36,638 nt of DNA from NCBI GenBank assembly GCA_030267125.1, contig JAJDJJ010000015.1, positions 1 to 36,638 of the forward strand, written 5' to 3'. The notes beneath the pieces are model-generated. The model searched no databases. It was not told the origin of the DNA and worked only from the letters and a program-made list of their open reading frames with translations. Source of the stretch: Bacteroidales bacterium OttesenSCG-928-B11. GTDB lineage: Bacteria > Bacteroidota > Bacteroidia > Bacteroidales > WCHB1-69. Below, one piece after another: positions 9,837-19,100 of this stretch. Position numbers and translations under genes: made by a program. Position 1 is the first letter of the stretch, and every line of letters begins with the position of its first letter.

Positions 9837-10739
9837 CTATGCCGGGATGATTAGTTCCGTTTGCCCGTCGATCGTCAACATAGCCGTTTGTCCGAATCGT
9901 AATGCGCGGTTATCCGGCGTATGTCCCGCAGGGAAATTGTAGCAAACGGGATAATCAAATTCCGCAACATGTTCGGCGACAATTTCTTCGGCGGTTTTCC
10001 CATACGGCACTTTGTTGTCGTGCATATCACTCATCCCGCCGACAATCAAGCCCGCTAAATTACGTAATTTTCCGTTTCGTTTCAAGTTCATCATCATTCG
10101 GTCGATATGATATAGATATTCATCCAAGTCTTCAATAAATAAAATTTTGCCATCGGTATTTATGTCGGATTTTGATCCTAAAACGGAATACAAAATCGAA
10201 AGATTTCCACCGATAAGTTCACCTTGTGCTTTGCCGTTTCTGTTTAACGGATGCGCATCGGTAGTGTACTGCAATGTTTCTCCTTCCAACGCCTGCAATA
10301 ATGAATAGAGATTAGCCGCCGTATCCTGTTTTACGCTGATTGGCATGGTGGAGTGGATTGTTGCGAATTGTTGGTTTTGATGAAGATGGGTATGGAAAAC
10401 AGTGACATCGCTATATCCGCAAATCCATTTTGGATTTTTTGAAAGTGATGATAAATCAATTTGGTCAATGATGCGGACGGATCCGTAACCGCCTCGGGCG
10501 CAAAGTATTGCTTTTACATTAGGATGATCCAGCAAGTGTTGGAAATCTTCTGTGCGTTTTCGATCATTGCCTGCATATTGGTTCTCTTTTTCAAAAAGAT
10601 TAGGCGAAAATAAGATTTTATATCCTCTACTTTCAATGATTTTTATGGCAAGATACAGATCTTCTTCTTCTATTCGGTGAGCCGTGGCCGTAATACCGAT
10701 CAAGTCGCCGGGTTTCAGATAGGGTGGGGTAGTTATCAT
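9837..10739 (-). CDS. ldcA: LD-carboxypeptidase (peptidase S66, LdcA/MccF-like)
   Basis: S66 serine peptidases cleave the L-Lys/DAP-D-Ala bond of murein tetrapeptides during peptidoglycan recycling; the MccF branch instead cleaves microcin C-type conjugates. The 300-residue protein has the family triad: nucleophile S110 in GYSD, E203 in FIEDLDE, and H273 in AGHTPDN. The ARGGYG block (81-86) before the nucleophile is also typical. No signal peptide is seen, in keeping with the cytoplasmic LdcA role. The start codon overlaps the stop of the upstream dehydrogenase gene by one base (TAATG), so translation is probably coupled. LdcA is favoured over MccF because no peptide-antibiotic genes are nearby. 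Confidence 0.92.
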   Translation of the reverse strand: MITTPPYLKPGDLIGITATAHRIEEEDLYLAIKIIESRGYKILFSPNLFEKENQYAGNDRKRTEDFQHLLDHPNVKAILCARGGYGSVRIIDQIDLSSLSKNPKWICGYSDVTVFHTHLHQNQQFATIHSTMPISVKQDTAANLYSLLQALEGETLQYTTDAHPLNRNGKAQGELIGGNLSILYSVLGSKSDINTDGKILFIEDLDEYLYHIDRMMMNLKRNGKLRNLAGLIVGGMSDMHDNKVPYGKTAEEIVAEHVAEFDYPVCYNFPAGHTPDNRALRFGQTAMLTIDGQTELIIPA

Positions 10740-11584
10740 TACAAGTTATGTTTTGCAATTATGGAATTTGTGAGATTTCGCAGCCAAATGCGTTGCTTGC
10801 TATTCGTGATACGGGAGGGAATGCCGTTTGGTTTTTTGTCACGGAAATAGCCGCCGGTCAAGTTTTCCGTTTCGGGGGAAGTGGCTAACCAAAGCATGGT
10901 TTCCGCGCCTTGAGCCGGTGTTTTGATGAATGGCCGGAAAAAGATGTTGCAGAGGCTGTCAATCACTTTGTTGTGCATGCTAATGATACTTGTATTTACA
11001 ATTCCGGGATCAGCGCAATTGATCATGATTCCTCGCTTTTTCCACTCTTCCGATTTATCTAAGGTGAAATAAACCAATGCCAGTTTTGAATTGCTATAAC
11101 AACGAAAGCGGTTGTAGTTACGTTGGTTTACCGGTTTTAGGAATTGGGGCGAAAGGCGGAACCACTTGTGCGAAAAGGAGGCCATATTGACAATACGCGT
11201 GCTTTTCGAAAAAAACGGCAGTAATTCGGTGGAGAGAATATAGTGTCCCAGGTAGTTTACACCGGCTACAAGTTCGTAACCGTCTTGTGTGACAGTGGGT
11301 TTTGCCGGCAAGGCGCCCGCATTGTTCAGTAATAAATCAATTTGAGAATGCGCTTCCGTCACCTCTTGCACAAATTGCTTGATGGATTGGATAGATGCTA
11401 AGTCTAATTGATAAAGTTCGATGTTGGTATTGGTTTCAGCTTTGATGGCATCGCAAACTGGCTTGGCTTTCTGCTTGTTTTCGCAAGCCATGATCACCTT
11501 ATAGCCGTCCATAGCCAATCTTTTGGTGATAATCCTCCCCATTCCTCCATCTGCCCCGGTAATGATTGCCACTTTTTTAGCCAT
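10739..11584 (-). CDS. Short-chain dehydrogenase/reductase
   Basis: The protein is a classical SDR with a Rossmann fold. The NAD(P) motif TGADGGMG lies at 9-16, the NNAG structural motif at 87-90, a catalytic Ser in the NMASFS segment (133-138), and the YSNSK catalytic pair Y163/K167. The insertion after the serine and the extended C-terminus resemble the retinol dehydrogenase/WWOX-like branch, which acts on lipid or retinoid-like alcohols, but bacterial members have no agreed substrate. The start lies only 18 nt downstream of tRNA-Arg, and its stop overlaps the LD-carboxypeptidase start by one base. Confidence 0.9.
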   Translation of the reverse strand: MAKKVAIITGADGGMGRIITKRLAMDGYKVIMACENKQKAKPVCDAIKAETNTNIELYQLDLASIQSIKQFVQEVTEAHSQIDLLLNNAGALPAKPTVTQDGYELVAGVNYLGHYILSTELLPFFSKSTRIVNMASFSHKWFRLSPQFLKPVNQRNYNRFRCYSNSKLALVYFTLDKSEEWKKRGIMINCADPGIVNTSIISMHNKVIDSLCNIFFRPFIKTPAQGAETMLWLATSPETENLTGGYFRDKKPNGIPSRITNSKQRIWLRNLTNSIIAKHNL

Positions 11585-11602
11585 ATAGGAAATGAAGTTT
11601 TG

Positions 11603-11676
11603 TAGTCCCGGCGGGGCTCAAACCCGCAACCTTCAGAACCGGAATCTGACACTCTATTCAATTGAGCTACGGGACT
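11603..11676 (-). tRNA. tRNA-Arg (anticodon CCG)
   Basis: The minus strand folds into a complete 74 nt cloverleaf. The acceptor AGTCCCG pairs with CGGGACT, with an A discriminator. The D-arm has the GCTC/GAGT stem, the anticodon arm TCAGA-TTCCGGT-TCTGA has anticodon CCG, the variable loop is AGGTT, and the T-arm is GCGGG-TTTGAGC-CCCGC. CCA is not encoded. It reads the CGG arginine codon. Confidence 0.96.
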
Positions 11677-11689
11677 GTTTTTCGGGTTG

Positions 11690-11697
11690 CAAAAGTA
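11690..11697 (-). promoter_or_regulatory. Candidate -7 box for tRNA-Arg
   Basis: The minus strand reads TACTTTTG, an exact TAnnTTTG match, 13 nt upstream of the tRNA 5' end and inside the 41 nt gap after pgi. The position suits initiation just before the mature tRNA. No convincing -33 element is seen. Confidence 0.45.
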
Positions 11698-11717
11698 ATA
11701 AAAATTGGGAATTTATA

Positions 11718-13025
11718 TTACTTACCCAGTAATTTAAACATATTCTTTTTGTAAGCTTCCACACCCGGTTGGTCAAACGGATTGACATCCAGTAAGTAAC
11801 CACTCAAAGCGCAGCTGAATTCGAAAAAATAGATTAAGGCGCCAACCTCTTCTTCGCCGATGCGGGCAAGCTCGATTTGCAAATTAGGCACTCCGCCAGC
11901 AACGTGCGCCATACGGGTTCCTTGCTCCGCTACATGGTTGATGTTTTGTATCGATCTTTTAATCAGATAGTTCAGCTTGTCCAAATCCTCCTCGTCTTTT
12001 GGAATAGGCAGATAGTGCTGATTTTGGTTTAATGATAGCACCGTTTCAAACATCAGACGCTCACCCTCTTGGATATATTGTCCCAGTGAATGCAGGTCTG
12101 TACTGAAGATTGCGCCGGCAGGAAAGATTCCCTTTCCCTCTTTTCCTTCGCTTTCCCCAAAAAGCTGCTTGAACCATTCTATAAAACAGAAGAACTTAGG
12201 TTCGTAAGCTGTCATAAGTTCTACTTTTTTCCCGCTTTGGTACAATAAGTAGCGCAGCAGGGCATAGCGCATGGCGATATTTTTATCAACGGTTTGGTTC
12301 TCAAAAAGATTCGTGCGCATTTGTTGTGCTCCGAATACTATTTTTTTGATGTCGAAACCAGCGATTGCAATGGGTAATAACCCCGCGGGGGTGAGCACCG
12401 AGTATCTTCCCCCCACGTCTTGCGGTATCGAAAAAGTAGTGTAACCGTTTTTTACAGCCATTTGGCGAAGTGCACCACTCTTGGGATCTGTAATTGCCAC
12501 AATGCGGGAAGCAGATCCTTCCTTGCCGTATTTTTTTTCGCAATGCTCTCTGATGATGCGGAAAGCAATGGCCGGCTCAGTCGTTGTTCCGGATTTGGAA
12601 ACCACGATGACAGCGTATTCTTTTTGATCCAATAGTTTAAGTAGACTAAAAAGATAATCTTCGCTAAGGTTATTGCCGGCAAAAAGAATTTGCGGCCGTT
12701 TGATATGATCGGATTTGGCTTCAGGGAAATAGGGCGTTAATATTTCAATGACAGCCCGTGCCCCTAAATAGGAACCGCCAATTCCGATTACTACCACGGC
12801 TTCCGAAAAAGAGGCCAGTCGATCGGCTTCATCTTTAATGTTCAGCATCAGATTCAAATCGAAATGTTCCGGCAGATCCAACCAGCCTAAGAAATCATTT
12901 CCTTTGCCATATCTGTTGAGCAATTGTCGATACGAATGCGAGAGCCTTTTGATAGCCGGCTCATATTGTGGGTCTTCCAAATTGATCATGCTGTCTTGAC
13001 AGTGCAGCTTAAAGTATTTATCCAT
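11718..13025 (-). CDS. pgi: Glucose-6-phosphate isomerase
   Basis: The cytoplasmic enzyme interconverts glucose 6-phosphate and fructose 6-phosphate in glycolysis and gluconeogenesis. At 435 residues it is the short bacterial (Bacillus-like) form rather than the 550-residue E. coli type. Key blocks are VVIGIGGSYLGARA (the first sugar-phosphate region), VSKSGTTTEPA (phosphate-binding), GGRYSVLTPAGLLP, the LFGESEGKEGKG segment carrying the catalytic Glu, STDLHSLGQ with the ring-opening His, and the C-terminal GVEAYKKNMF with the catalytic Lys. It lies 96 nt downstream of the outer-membrane barrel gene on the same strand and has no functional link to it. The ATG at 13025 gives the expected N-terminus. 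Confidence 0.97.
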   Translation of the reverse strand: MDKYFKLHCQDSMINLEDPQYEPAIKRLSHSYRQLLNRYGKGNDFLGWLDLPEHFDLNLMLNIKDEADRLASFSEAVVVIGIGGSYLGARAVIEILTPYFPEAKSDHIKRPQILFAGNNLSEDYLFSLLKLLDQKEYAVIVVSKSGTTTEPAIAFRIIREHCEKKYGKEGSASRIVAITDPKSGALRQMAVKNGYTTFSIPQDVGGRYSVLTPAGLLPIAIAGFDIKKIVFGAQQMRTNLFENQTVDKNIAMRYALLRYLLYQSGKKVELMTAYEPKFFCFIEWFKQLFGESEGKEGKGIFPAGAIFSTDLHSLGQYIQEGERLMFETVLSLNQNQHYLPIPKDEEDLDKLNYLIKRSIQNINHVAEQGTRMAHVAGGVPNLQIELARIGEEEVGALIYFFEFSCALSGYLLDVNPFDQPGVEAYKKNMFKLLGK

Positions 13026-13121
13026 ATTTCAATAATCTTAAGGTCTTAGATAACAAACTATTCATGCTAATTGTTAATTTTCGCTAATCCCATCTCTCGG
13101 AATCTCTATATCCTTGTCTCT

Positions 13122-14582
13122 TTACCCCGCTTTTTCCGTTTCTGTCGTCTCCTTTTCTTTTTTCTTTTTCCGGGGTTCCGGAGTGTATTTCCCTTCTGCA
13201 ATTTTCCCCCATTTGAAGACAAGTCCCAGCTGGAGATTGAGCGTATTTGCATTAAGGGGGTTGATGGCACCCAAAATATTGTCGGTGCCGAAGTAGAGGT
13301 AAATTGGGGCAAGATCAAAGCCGAGGCCTATGCCTAAATTGGTGAAACTGTTGGGTTTCATTGTGTAATGTGCGCAGATGTCGAATACTTTAGCCAGTTT
13401 TCCGTTGTATGCTAATGTGAATTGCGGCAGTAGCTTTTTGCCGATGATTGATCCCATAAAATAAGCGGTAAACCTGTGTTTGTCATTGATTTGATAATAA
13501 TATTCTGCGGAAAAACGCATGGTGAGGTTTATTTTTTCGCCTGATACATTCCCAATGTCGACAGGGAAATAGTTTCCAAGGGAGTCGAAAAGTTCTGTGC
13601 GAGCTTCCTCGCCTTCTATCAATTGTGAGATTTGATCGGATGTGAGCCCGTTGAAGAAGAAATCCCCGTCACTGTAGAAAGAACCGGCGTTGTCCAATTG
13701 GCTGGTGATCCTTATGCCATCGGTTTTCCATTTGATAAAGCCCATGTCAAGCAGCGACGCGCCAACTCCCATGTTGTCATTGATGCGGTAAACCGCTCCC
13801 AAATCCAACGAAAATCCAATGTTGCGGAGCACGTTTGTATAATTTCCGGTTATTTCATCAAAATTAAAGTTGAAATTCCCGTCTTTATATGAGATGGGAA
13901 TGGCGGAGGCAACGGAAATGTCGACGTTGTAGTTTGCCGTCATGGCGTAATCCACAGGATCGGTGTAGATTTTGGCGGAGAGATCACGGGTTCTGATATT
14001 GGCAATTCCAATAAGCAGTTTGGGTTTTATGCCAATGTATAATTTATCAGTTATAGCGACTTGTACACCCAAAGCAAACTCTTGATAAGCATCCAATGTG
14101 ATATTGGCGGATGGGTTTGCGTAATTGTCGTCGCCGGTGAACGCCATGTTGCCTTTTAAAGGAAATGCAAATAGATCTTCGGAGAACTTAAAATACTGAT
14201 TCATACGGGTTCGGGTGCTGAATGTGATGAAGGCGCTTTTAGCACGGAATCCAAAGCCCAGAATCTCTTCGTTTAAACTCAAATTCAGCCAGTTATTCTG
14301 CTTTGAGAGCTTTTTAATGAACTTATCTGCATCAATGGAGACAGGATACCCTTCGCTGTCGGTTCGTAAGAGCTTGTCGTAATGCAATGAGGTATTTGAA
14401 AAACTGAGATTCAAGTTAGAGACTGCCGGCATGCCGATATATCCTTTGTACGGGGTGTGATGGGCGGGATTATCCGAATTGAAATAGGGGTTATAGCGCA
14501 TGAAATTTTGCGTCATCACATTTTGGGCGGAAGAGGCAAAAGTTAACAGGCACAAGGCGAAAATGATATATATTTTTTTCAT
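13122..14582 (-). CDS. DUF5723 / PorP-SprF-like outer-membrane beta-barrel protein
   Basis: A signal peptide (about 1-19, ending SSAQ) is followed by a mature protein made of alternating amphipathic strands, ending in a Lys/Glu-rich tail (KKKKEKE). The N-terminal NPYFNSDNPAHH block, the GYIGMPAVSNL stretch and the repeated GVGASLLDMGF-type barrel strands match the DUF5723 family, which is related in fold to PorP/SprF. PorP/SprF-like barrels are known partners of T9SS type B (CHU_C) cargo proteins such as SprB. Here the barrel is the last gene of an operon that carries such a cargo two genes upstream, with 36 nt between it and the lipoprotein gene. The barrel fold and outer-membrane location are well supported. 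The DUF number is from memory, and the partner role is inferred from context. Confidence 0.75.
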   Translation of the reverse strand: MKKIYIIFALCLLTFASSAQNVMTQNFMRYNPYFNSDNPAHHTPYKGYIGMPAVSNLNLSFSNTSLHYDKLLRTDSEGYPVSIDADKFIKKLSKQNNWLNLSLNEEILGFGFRAKSAFITFSTRTRMNQYFKFSEDLFAFPLKGNMAFTGDDNYANPSANITLDAYQEFALGVQVAITDKLYIGIKPKLLIGIANIRTRDLSAKIYTDPVDYAMTANYNVDISVASAIPISYKDGNFNFNFDEITGNYTNVLRNIGFSLDLGAVYRINDNMGVGASLLDMGFIKWKTDGIRITSQLDNAGSFYSDGDFFFNGLTSDQISQLIEGEEARTELFDSLGNYFPVDIGNVSGEKINLTMRFSAEYYYQINDKHRFTAYFMGSIIGKKLLPQFTLAYNGKLAKVFDICAHYTMKPNSFTNLGIGLGFDLAPIYLYFGTDNILGAINPLNANTLNLQLGLVFKWGKIAEGKYTPEPRKKKKEKETTETEKAG

Positions 14583-14618
14583 ACGTACAATATCTTTTTA
14601 ATTAATAACCAATGAATA

Positions 14619-16184
14619 TTAATCCTCTTTTCTTGAGAATATTTGTGCTCCGGATGTGTCATATTTTAATTTCACACCCAATTTCACTTTCAGATGGTCT
14701 TTCACGTTCAAATCCACCCGATGCCCATCCGTGTTCACCTTGAAACGCAATATAATTTGATCGCTATTTATTAAATTGTCCAACCGGTCAAATGTGATCA
14801 CCTGGGTTGTTATTTGCGCGGATGGTGTAGCTCCGTTTATAGAACCCGGCAAAGTGAAACCATTGCTGAATAAAGAGTCTGTGAGCTGTTGCGCGGTGCT
14901 GTTGTAGAAGTAGGCTTGCATGCTCATATTTAGCGGTAATCCATTCGTGATGGCGAAGCGGAAGAGAGCCTCTTGCAAAACGTCCTCAACGAGATCGGGC
15001 GTGGCAATATCTTCTAAAGAGAACGGTATCGTGTCATTATAGTAGATGTTTTCGATGTTAAATGCGAAGGGGATAGATAATCCATATTTTCCCTCGATTT
15101 TTGATTCCTGATCAATATAGATGTCGCCGGCGTCAAAACCACCGGGGTTGAAAACGGCTTCTCCCGCCATTTTGATCGATTTGTAGTCGGTGCTGATCCG
15201 GATGGAAGGCATGTTCTCAATCTCTTCTATTTGGAAATCAACAGGTGAGACGGGGATTGATACATATTCGGGTGTTGTTTCCAATAATGAAGACTCGCCA
15301 CTCGGTCCATAAAAGCAAGCGGTGTCAATGCGAAGCTCACCGGTTACATAGAAAGAGTTTCTTACCGCAATGTATAGATTCGGATCATAAATGGTTAGAG
15401 CGCCACCATAATTATTGGAGAAAAGGTCGAAGTCGAAAGATGATGAAAAAGGTTCCGCATAGGAGGACGCTTGGCCAAGAAAGGATTGGAGGGCAAGACT
15501 CTCTACGTCGCAAGTTACATCTATGTCAAATTCTTCTTGTGGAGTAGCTGAAGTTTGCGCAAATCGCAATTGCACCTTCACGGTCACATTGTTCTCAGCA
15601 GTAGGCGAGAAGACAAGGCCGTCTAAATCGATAACATGAGAGAAATTTCCACTGAGGGCCGACACGCTTAGGTTGACTTGAAAGATTTCGTCTGTGGCGG
15701 TTTTAAATTCCGGTATGGTTATCGTTACCGCAATGTTGTTGGAGGTGATATTGTGGTTTACGTTCAACGTTATTTCCCCGCCTGAAATTTCGGCTCGTTT
15801 GATTATGATGTGCTCGTTGTCAAGGTTGAGTACTTGTGCAAATTCAATCTCAACGGGTTCGTCAATCAAAAAAATATTCGGAATGGAGTGGCTGAAAGTT
15901 TCTTGAAATCCAGGGAATTTCAAAAGCTCGGATGCGTCGGCGATCAGGTATTCGTCAGATTCATAGGAGAAAAAGAGATTCCCGTCACCCGTTTGGCTGA
16001 TATAACCTTCATCATTGAGCTGTTTAATCAAGTCGTTTACGGAATATTCCGCATTCACCAAGGGGATACCCCATTCTCCTGCAAGATCCACACCGTCCAT
16101 CCGGTCGAAATTAAATTTGTTCTTATTACAACCATACAGTACCAGTAGAATAGCCGGTAATAAAAAAAGTAGTTTTTTTCTCAT
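14619..16184 (-). CDS. Large surface or periplasmic lipoprotein of unknown function
   Basis: The 521-residue protein has a lipoprotein signal with lipobox LYGC and lipidated C19. The mature part is almost entirely predicted beta structure, with repeated short Ig-like or beta-sandwich segments and few helices apart from the SVNDLIKQL region (about 48-56) and a helical patch near 410-425. I do not recognise a family. No catalytic motif is visible. The start lies 2 nt after the stop of the T9SS type B protein gene and the barrel gene follows after 36 nt, so all three are very likely made together. The context suggests an outer-membrane lipoprotein that works with the barrel or the secreted protein. 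The acidic signature that marks surface-exported lipoproteins in some Bacteroidetes is not obvious after the cysteine (CNKNK). Confidence 0.8.
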   Translation of the reverse strand: MRKKLLFLLPAILLVLYGCNKNKFNFDRMDGVDLAGEWGIPLVNAEYSVNDLIKQLNDEGYISQTGDGNLFFSYESDEYLIADASELLKFPGFQETFSHSIPNIFLIDEPVEIEFAQVLNLDNEHIIIKRAEISGGEITLNVNHNITSNNIAVTITIPEFKTATDEIFQVNLSVSALSGNFSHVIDLDGLVFSPTAENNVTVKVQLRFAQTSATPQEEFDIDVTCDVESLALQSFLGQASSYAEPFSSSFDFDLFSNNYGGALTIYDPNLYIAVRNSFYVTGELRIDTACFYGPSGESSLLETTPEYVSIPVSPVDFQIEEIENMPSIRISTDYKSIKMAGEAVFNPGGFDAGDIYIDQESKIEGKYGLSIPFAFNIENIYYNDTIPFSLEDIATPDLVEDVLQEALFRFAITNGLPLNMSMQAYFYNSTAQQLTDSLFSNGFTLPGSINGATPSAQITTQVITFDRLDNLINSDQIILRFKVNTDGHRVDLNVKDHLKVKLGVKLKYDTSGAQIFSRKED

Positions 16185-16186
16185 AT

Positions 16187-19100
16187 TTATCGTATTAATG
16201 TTACATTTCCTTTTGTTTTATATGTTCTATTGCCCATACAACGGACTTCTAAATAATAATCATAAACTTCCGCAGGGGCCTCCTTGCCTTTCCAAGTTCC
16301 ATCCCAACCGTGTTCCAAACTGGTGCTTTCAAACACCTTTTCACCCCATCGGTTGTAGACACGGAATAACACATAGTCAACGATGTTGCTCCGTACATAC
16401 AAAATGTCATTCACGCCGTCGCGATTAGGTGTAAATGCGTTGGGTACATAAACATACGGATCCTCGCAGGCCAGTTCTTTCACGTAAATGTGGACGGTAT
16501 CCGAACGCGGGCAGCCATTAGGATCTGTTATCACGACTCTGAATATAGTCGAGGTTGCCGGTTTTGCCGTTGTGCTTGCCGCATTGGGGGTGCTTAAATT
16601 TGCATTTGGAGACCATTGATAGGTGAAACCTCCATTGTACTGCGTGCTGAAAAGTGTCGTGCTTTCGCCTTGGATGATGTGGGAGCTGTCTGTCCAGGCT
16701 TCCACGCCATTCAAGAAAAGATCTTCGTAAACCACAACTACGGTGGTGTCGGTAAGTTGACAGCCGTTAATGTCAGTGATTTCAAGAATGTAGCTTGTTG
16801 AGGTAAGGGGCTCTATAGTGATTGTTCCGGTTCCTAATCCACTCACGATCGAAGATGTCGGACTCCAGTTAAAACTGCACTGCGTACAGTCGTATTGGGC
16901 GGGGATTACCGCTTGTTCGTAAGGGCATATCGCTATCGTGTCAGGTAGCGACAGTGAAAGTTGGGAGAGTTGAACCTTCACGGAAACCGTTGTAAAACAA
17001 TTGATTGAACCTAACCGAAAATAATAAGTAGTCGTGGATGTCGGAGCCACATAAAGCCAAGGGATGGAAGTGTCCTCGTTGATGATTTGGTCGAAAGTGG
17101 GTGATGTTGACCATAAATAATAGTCTACATCGCTATGGATGATGGGATTAAGCAATACGCTGTCCCCCAGGCAACAGACTATGATGCTGTCGATTTCGAA
17201 ATCGATATTGACGACATTTATGACATAGACTAATGTGTCGAAACAGATTCCGTTGGAGATGAATAGGGTGTATATTTCAGATTTATTTATGGTTACGATA
17301 GGATTTGAAATGGATGGATTGCTTAATCCCGTTGTCGGTACCCATTGGTAGGTTAATGCGGTGTCTTGCCCGGGAGGGATTCCGATTTGCAACGGAGATC
17401 CATCGCACAGAGATATATGAGGAAGGGTGTCTGATGTATTAGCCAAAACCGTGATTTGCTTGACCATTGTGTCGCTTCCGTTACAACTGTTGGGATCGCT
17501 AACAACCAGTGTCACGTTGTATATTCCGAAAGTGTTGTAGTTGTGTGAAGGGTTTTTTAGCGAGGATGTTGTACCGTCGCCGAAGTCCCAGAGACAAGAG
17601 GAGGAGGATCCAAGGAGTTGCGAAGTGTTGGTGAAATTCACGGATGCCGGAGCGCAAACCGTATTCGGCATGATGAAGTCGGCCACGATGACCGGCAAGT
17701 CAAATTCGATTTTCATCACGGCAAGGTTGCAATTCGTGCTTCCGTTCACTTCGGACCAAACGCCTGGTGTGGTGGGGAAGTCGTCATAACCTTGGCAACC
17801 GGCGCAAACGGCTTGGTAGACAGTTCCTTTTTTGTCAAACCGGCTGGTTCCGCCATCTACGTGGTCGCCTAATGTAGGACTGCCGAAGTAGGTGGCGTAA
17901 ATCAATGAGGAGGCGTCGCTTGAAATGCAAAGCAGATAGTAATCATTGTTGTCAGTGGTTAATTGCAGAGCGTCTGCGGTGACAGGCAAGCCCGATGTGC
18001 CGCCTCCTGTATTCACACTGGGACCGCCCCATCCCGACATGTAGATGTTGCTGCATAGATCAACGAGGAAAGCTGTGGGTGAGATGTCGGGTTCGCCATT
18101 GGCGCTGCCAAAAGCCGTAGACCATACGATGTTGCTTAATGACGGATTCAACTTGGTGATGAATTGCCCGCCGCCAGGCGTATTCCAAGCCGCATTGCGT
18201 ATCCAGAAATTTCCCTGAGCGGAAGTTTGCCCGAAGACATGAGGGTAGCCTTGACGGTCGGTTTTCAAAAGGTAGGTTTGATCATATACCGTGTCTCCTA
18301 AATACGTGGAGTGAAAAAGCTGGGTGCCAAATTCATCGATATGGGCGACAAATCCGTCAGGTTTCGTCGTCGGCCCACCGCCTAAACTGCCTTGCGCGGC
18401 ATTTTGTGTGACCGGGAAGTTGAAAGAGTTTGTGCCGCCACAGATGTAGATACTTTTATCAGATGCGATATCAATGCTGTACCCCGCGTCGTCGGCAGAA
18501 CCACCTAGATATGACGCCCAGATCATGTTGGTTAGATTGTGGTTCATCTTGATAATACAGGCGTCTTGTGAGCCACCGCCGAAAAAGGGTTGTAACACAC
18601 CGGATGTGACCGGAAAGTCGTTTGATAGCGTTGATGAAACCACGTAAACATTACTGTGGTTGTCCACCATAATTTCACCTCTTGCTTCATCGGCGTAGTT
18701 TTTGAGCATGGGGTCGGAAAGATTTAACCCGTCATTTCCTGTTCCCCCTACAAAAGTCGAAGCCAATATTTGCGTTCCGCTATTGTTGAACTTCACGATA
18801 GCAATATCACATCCTTGAAACCCAAGTGCGCTGGAAATCGTAACCGGTGTGCCGCCGTTTAAAGTTGTTTGAAAGACACCCGGTGTTATCGGAAAGTCTT
18901 CCGAACTGGTTGTCGCCAAAACGTATAATTCATCGTTTTCGTTGACAATCAAGCTGTTTGGTATTTCCGTGCTTTGTCCGCCCAAGTAAGTTGAAAAAAG
19001 GAGTGCCGTGCCGTTTTGATTGAATTTGGATATGGATATGTCAACTTGCCCACCCGCATAGTTGACTTGGAAGGCGCCGAGTGTGGTGGGATACCCCGTA

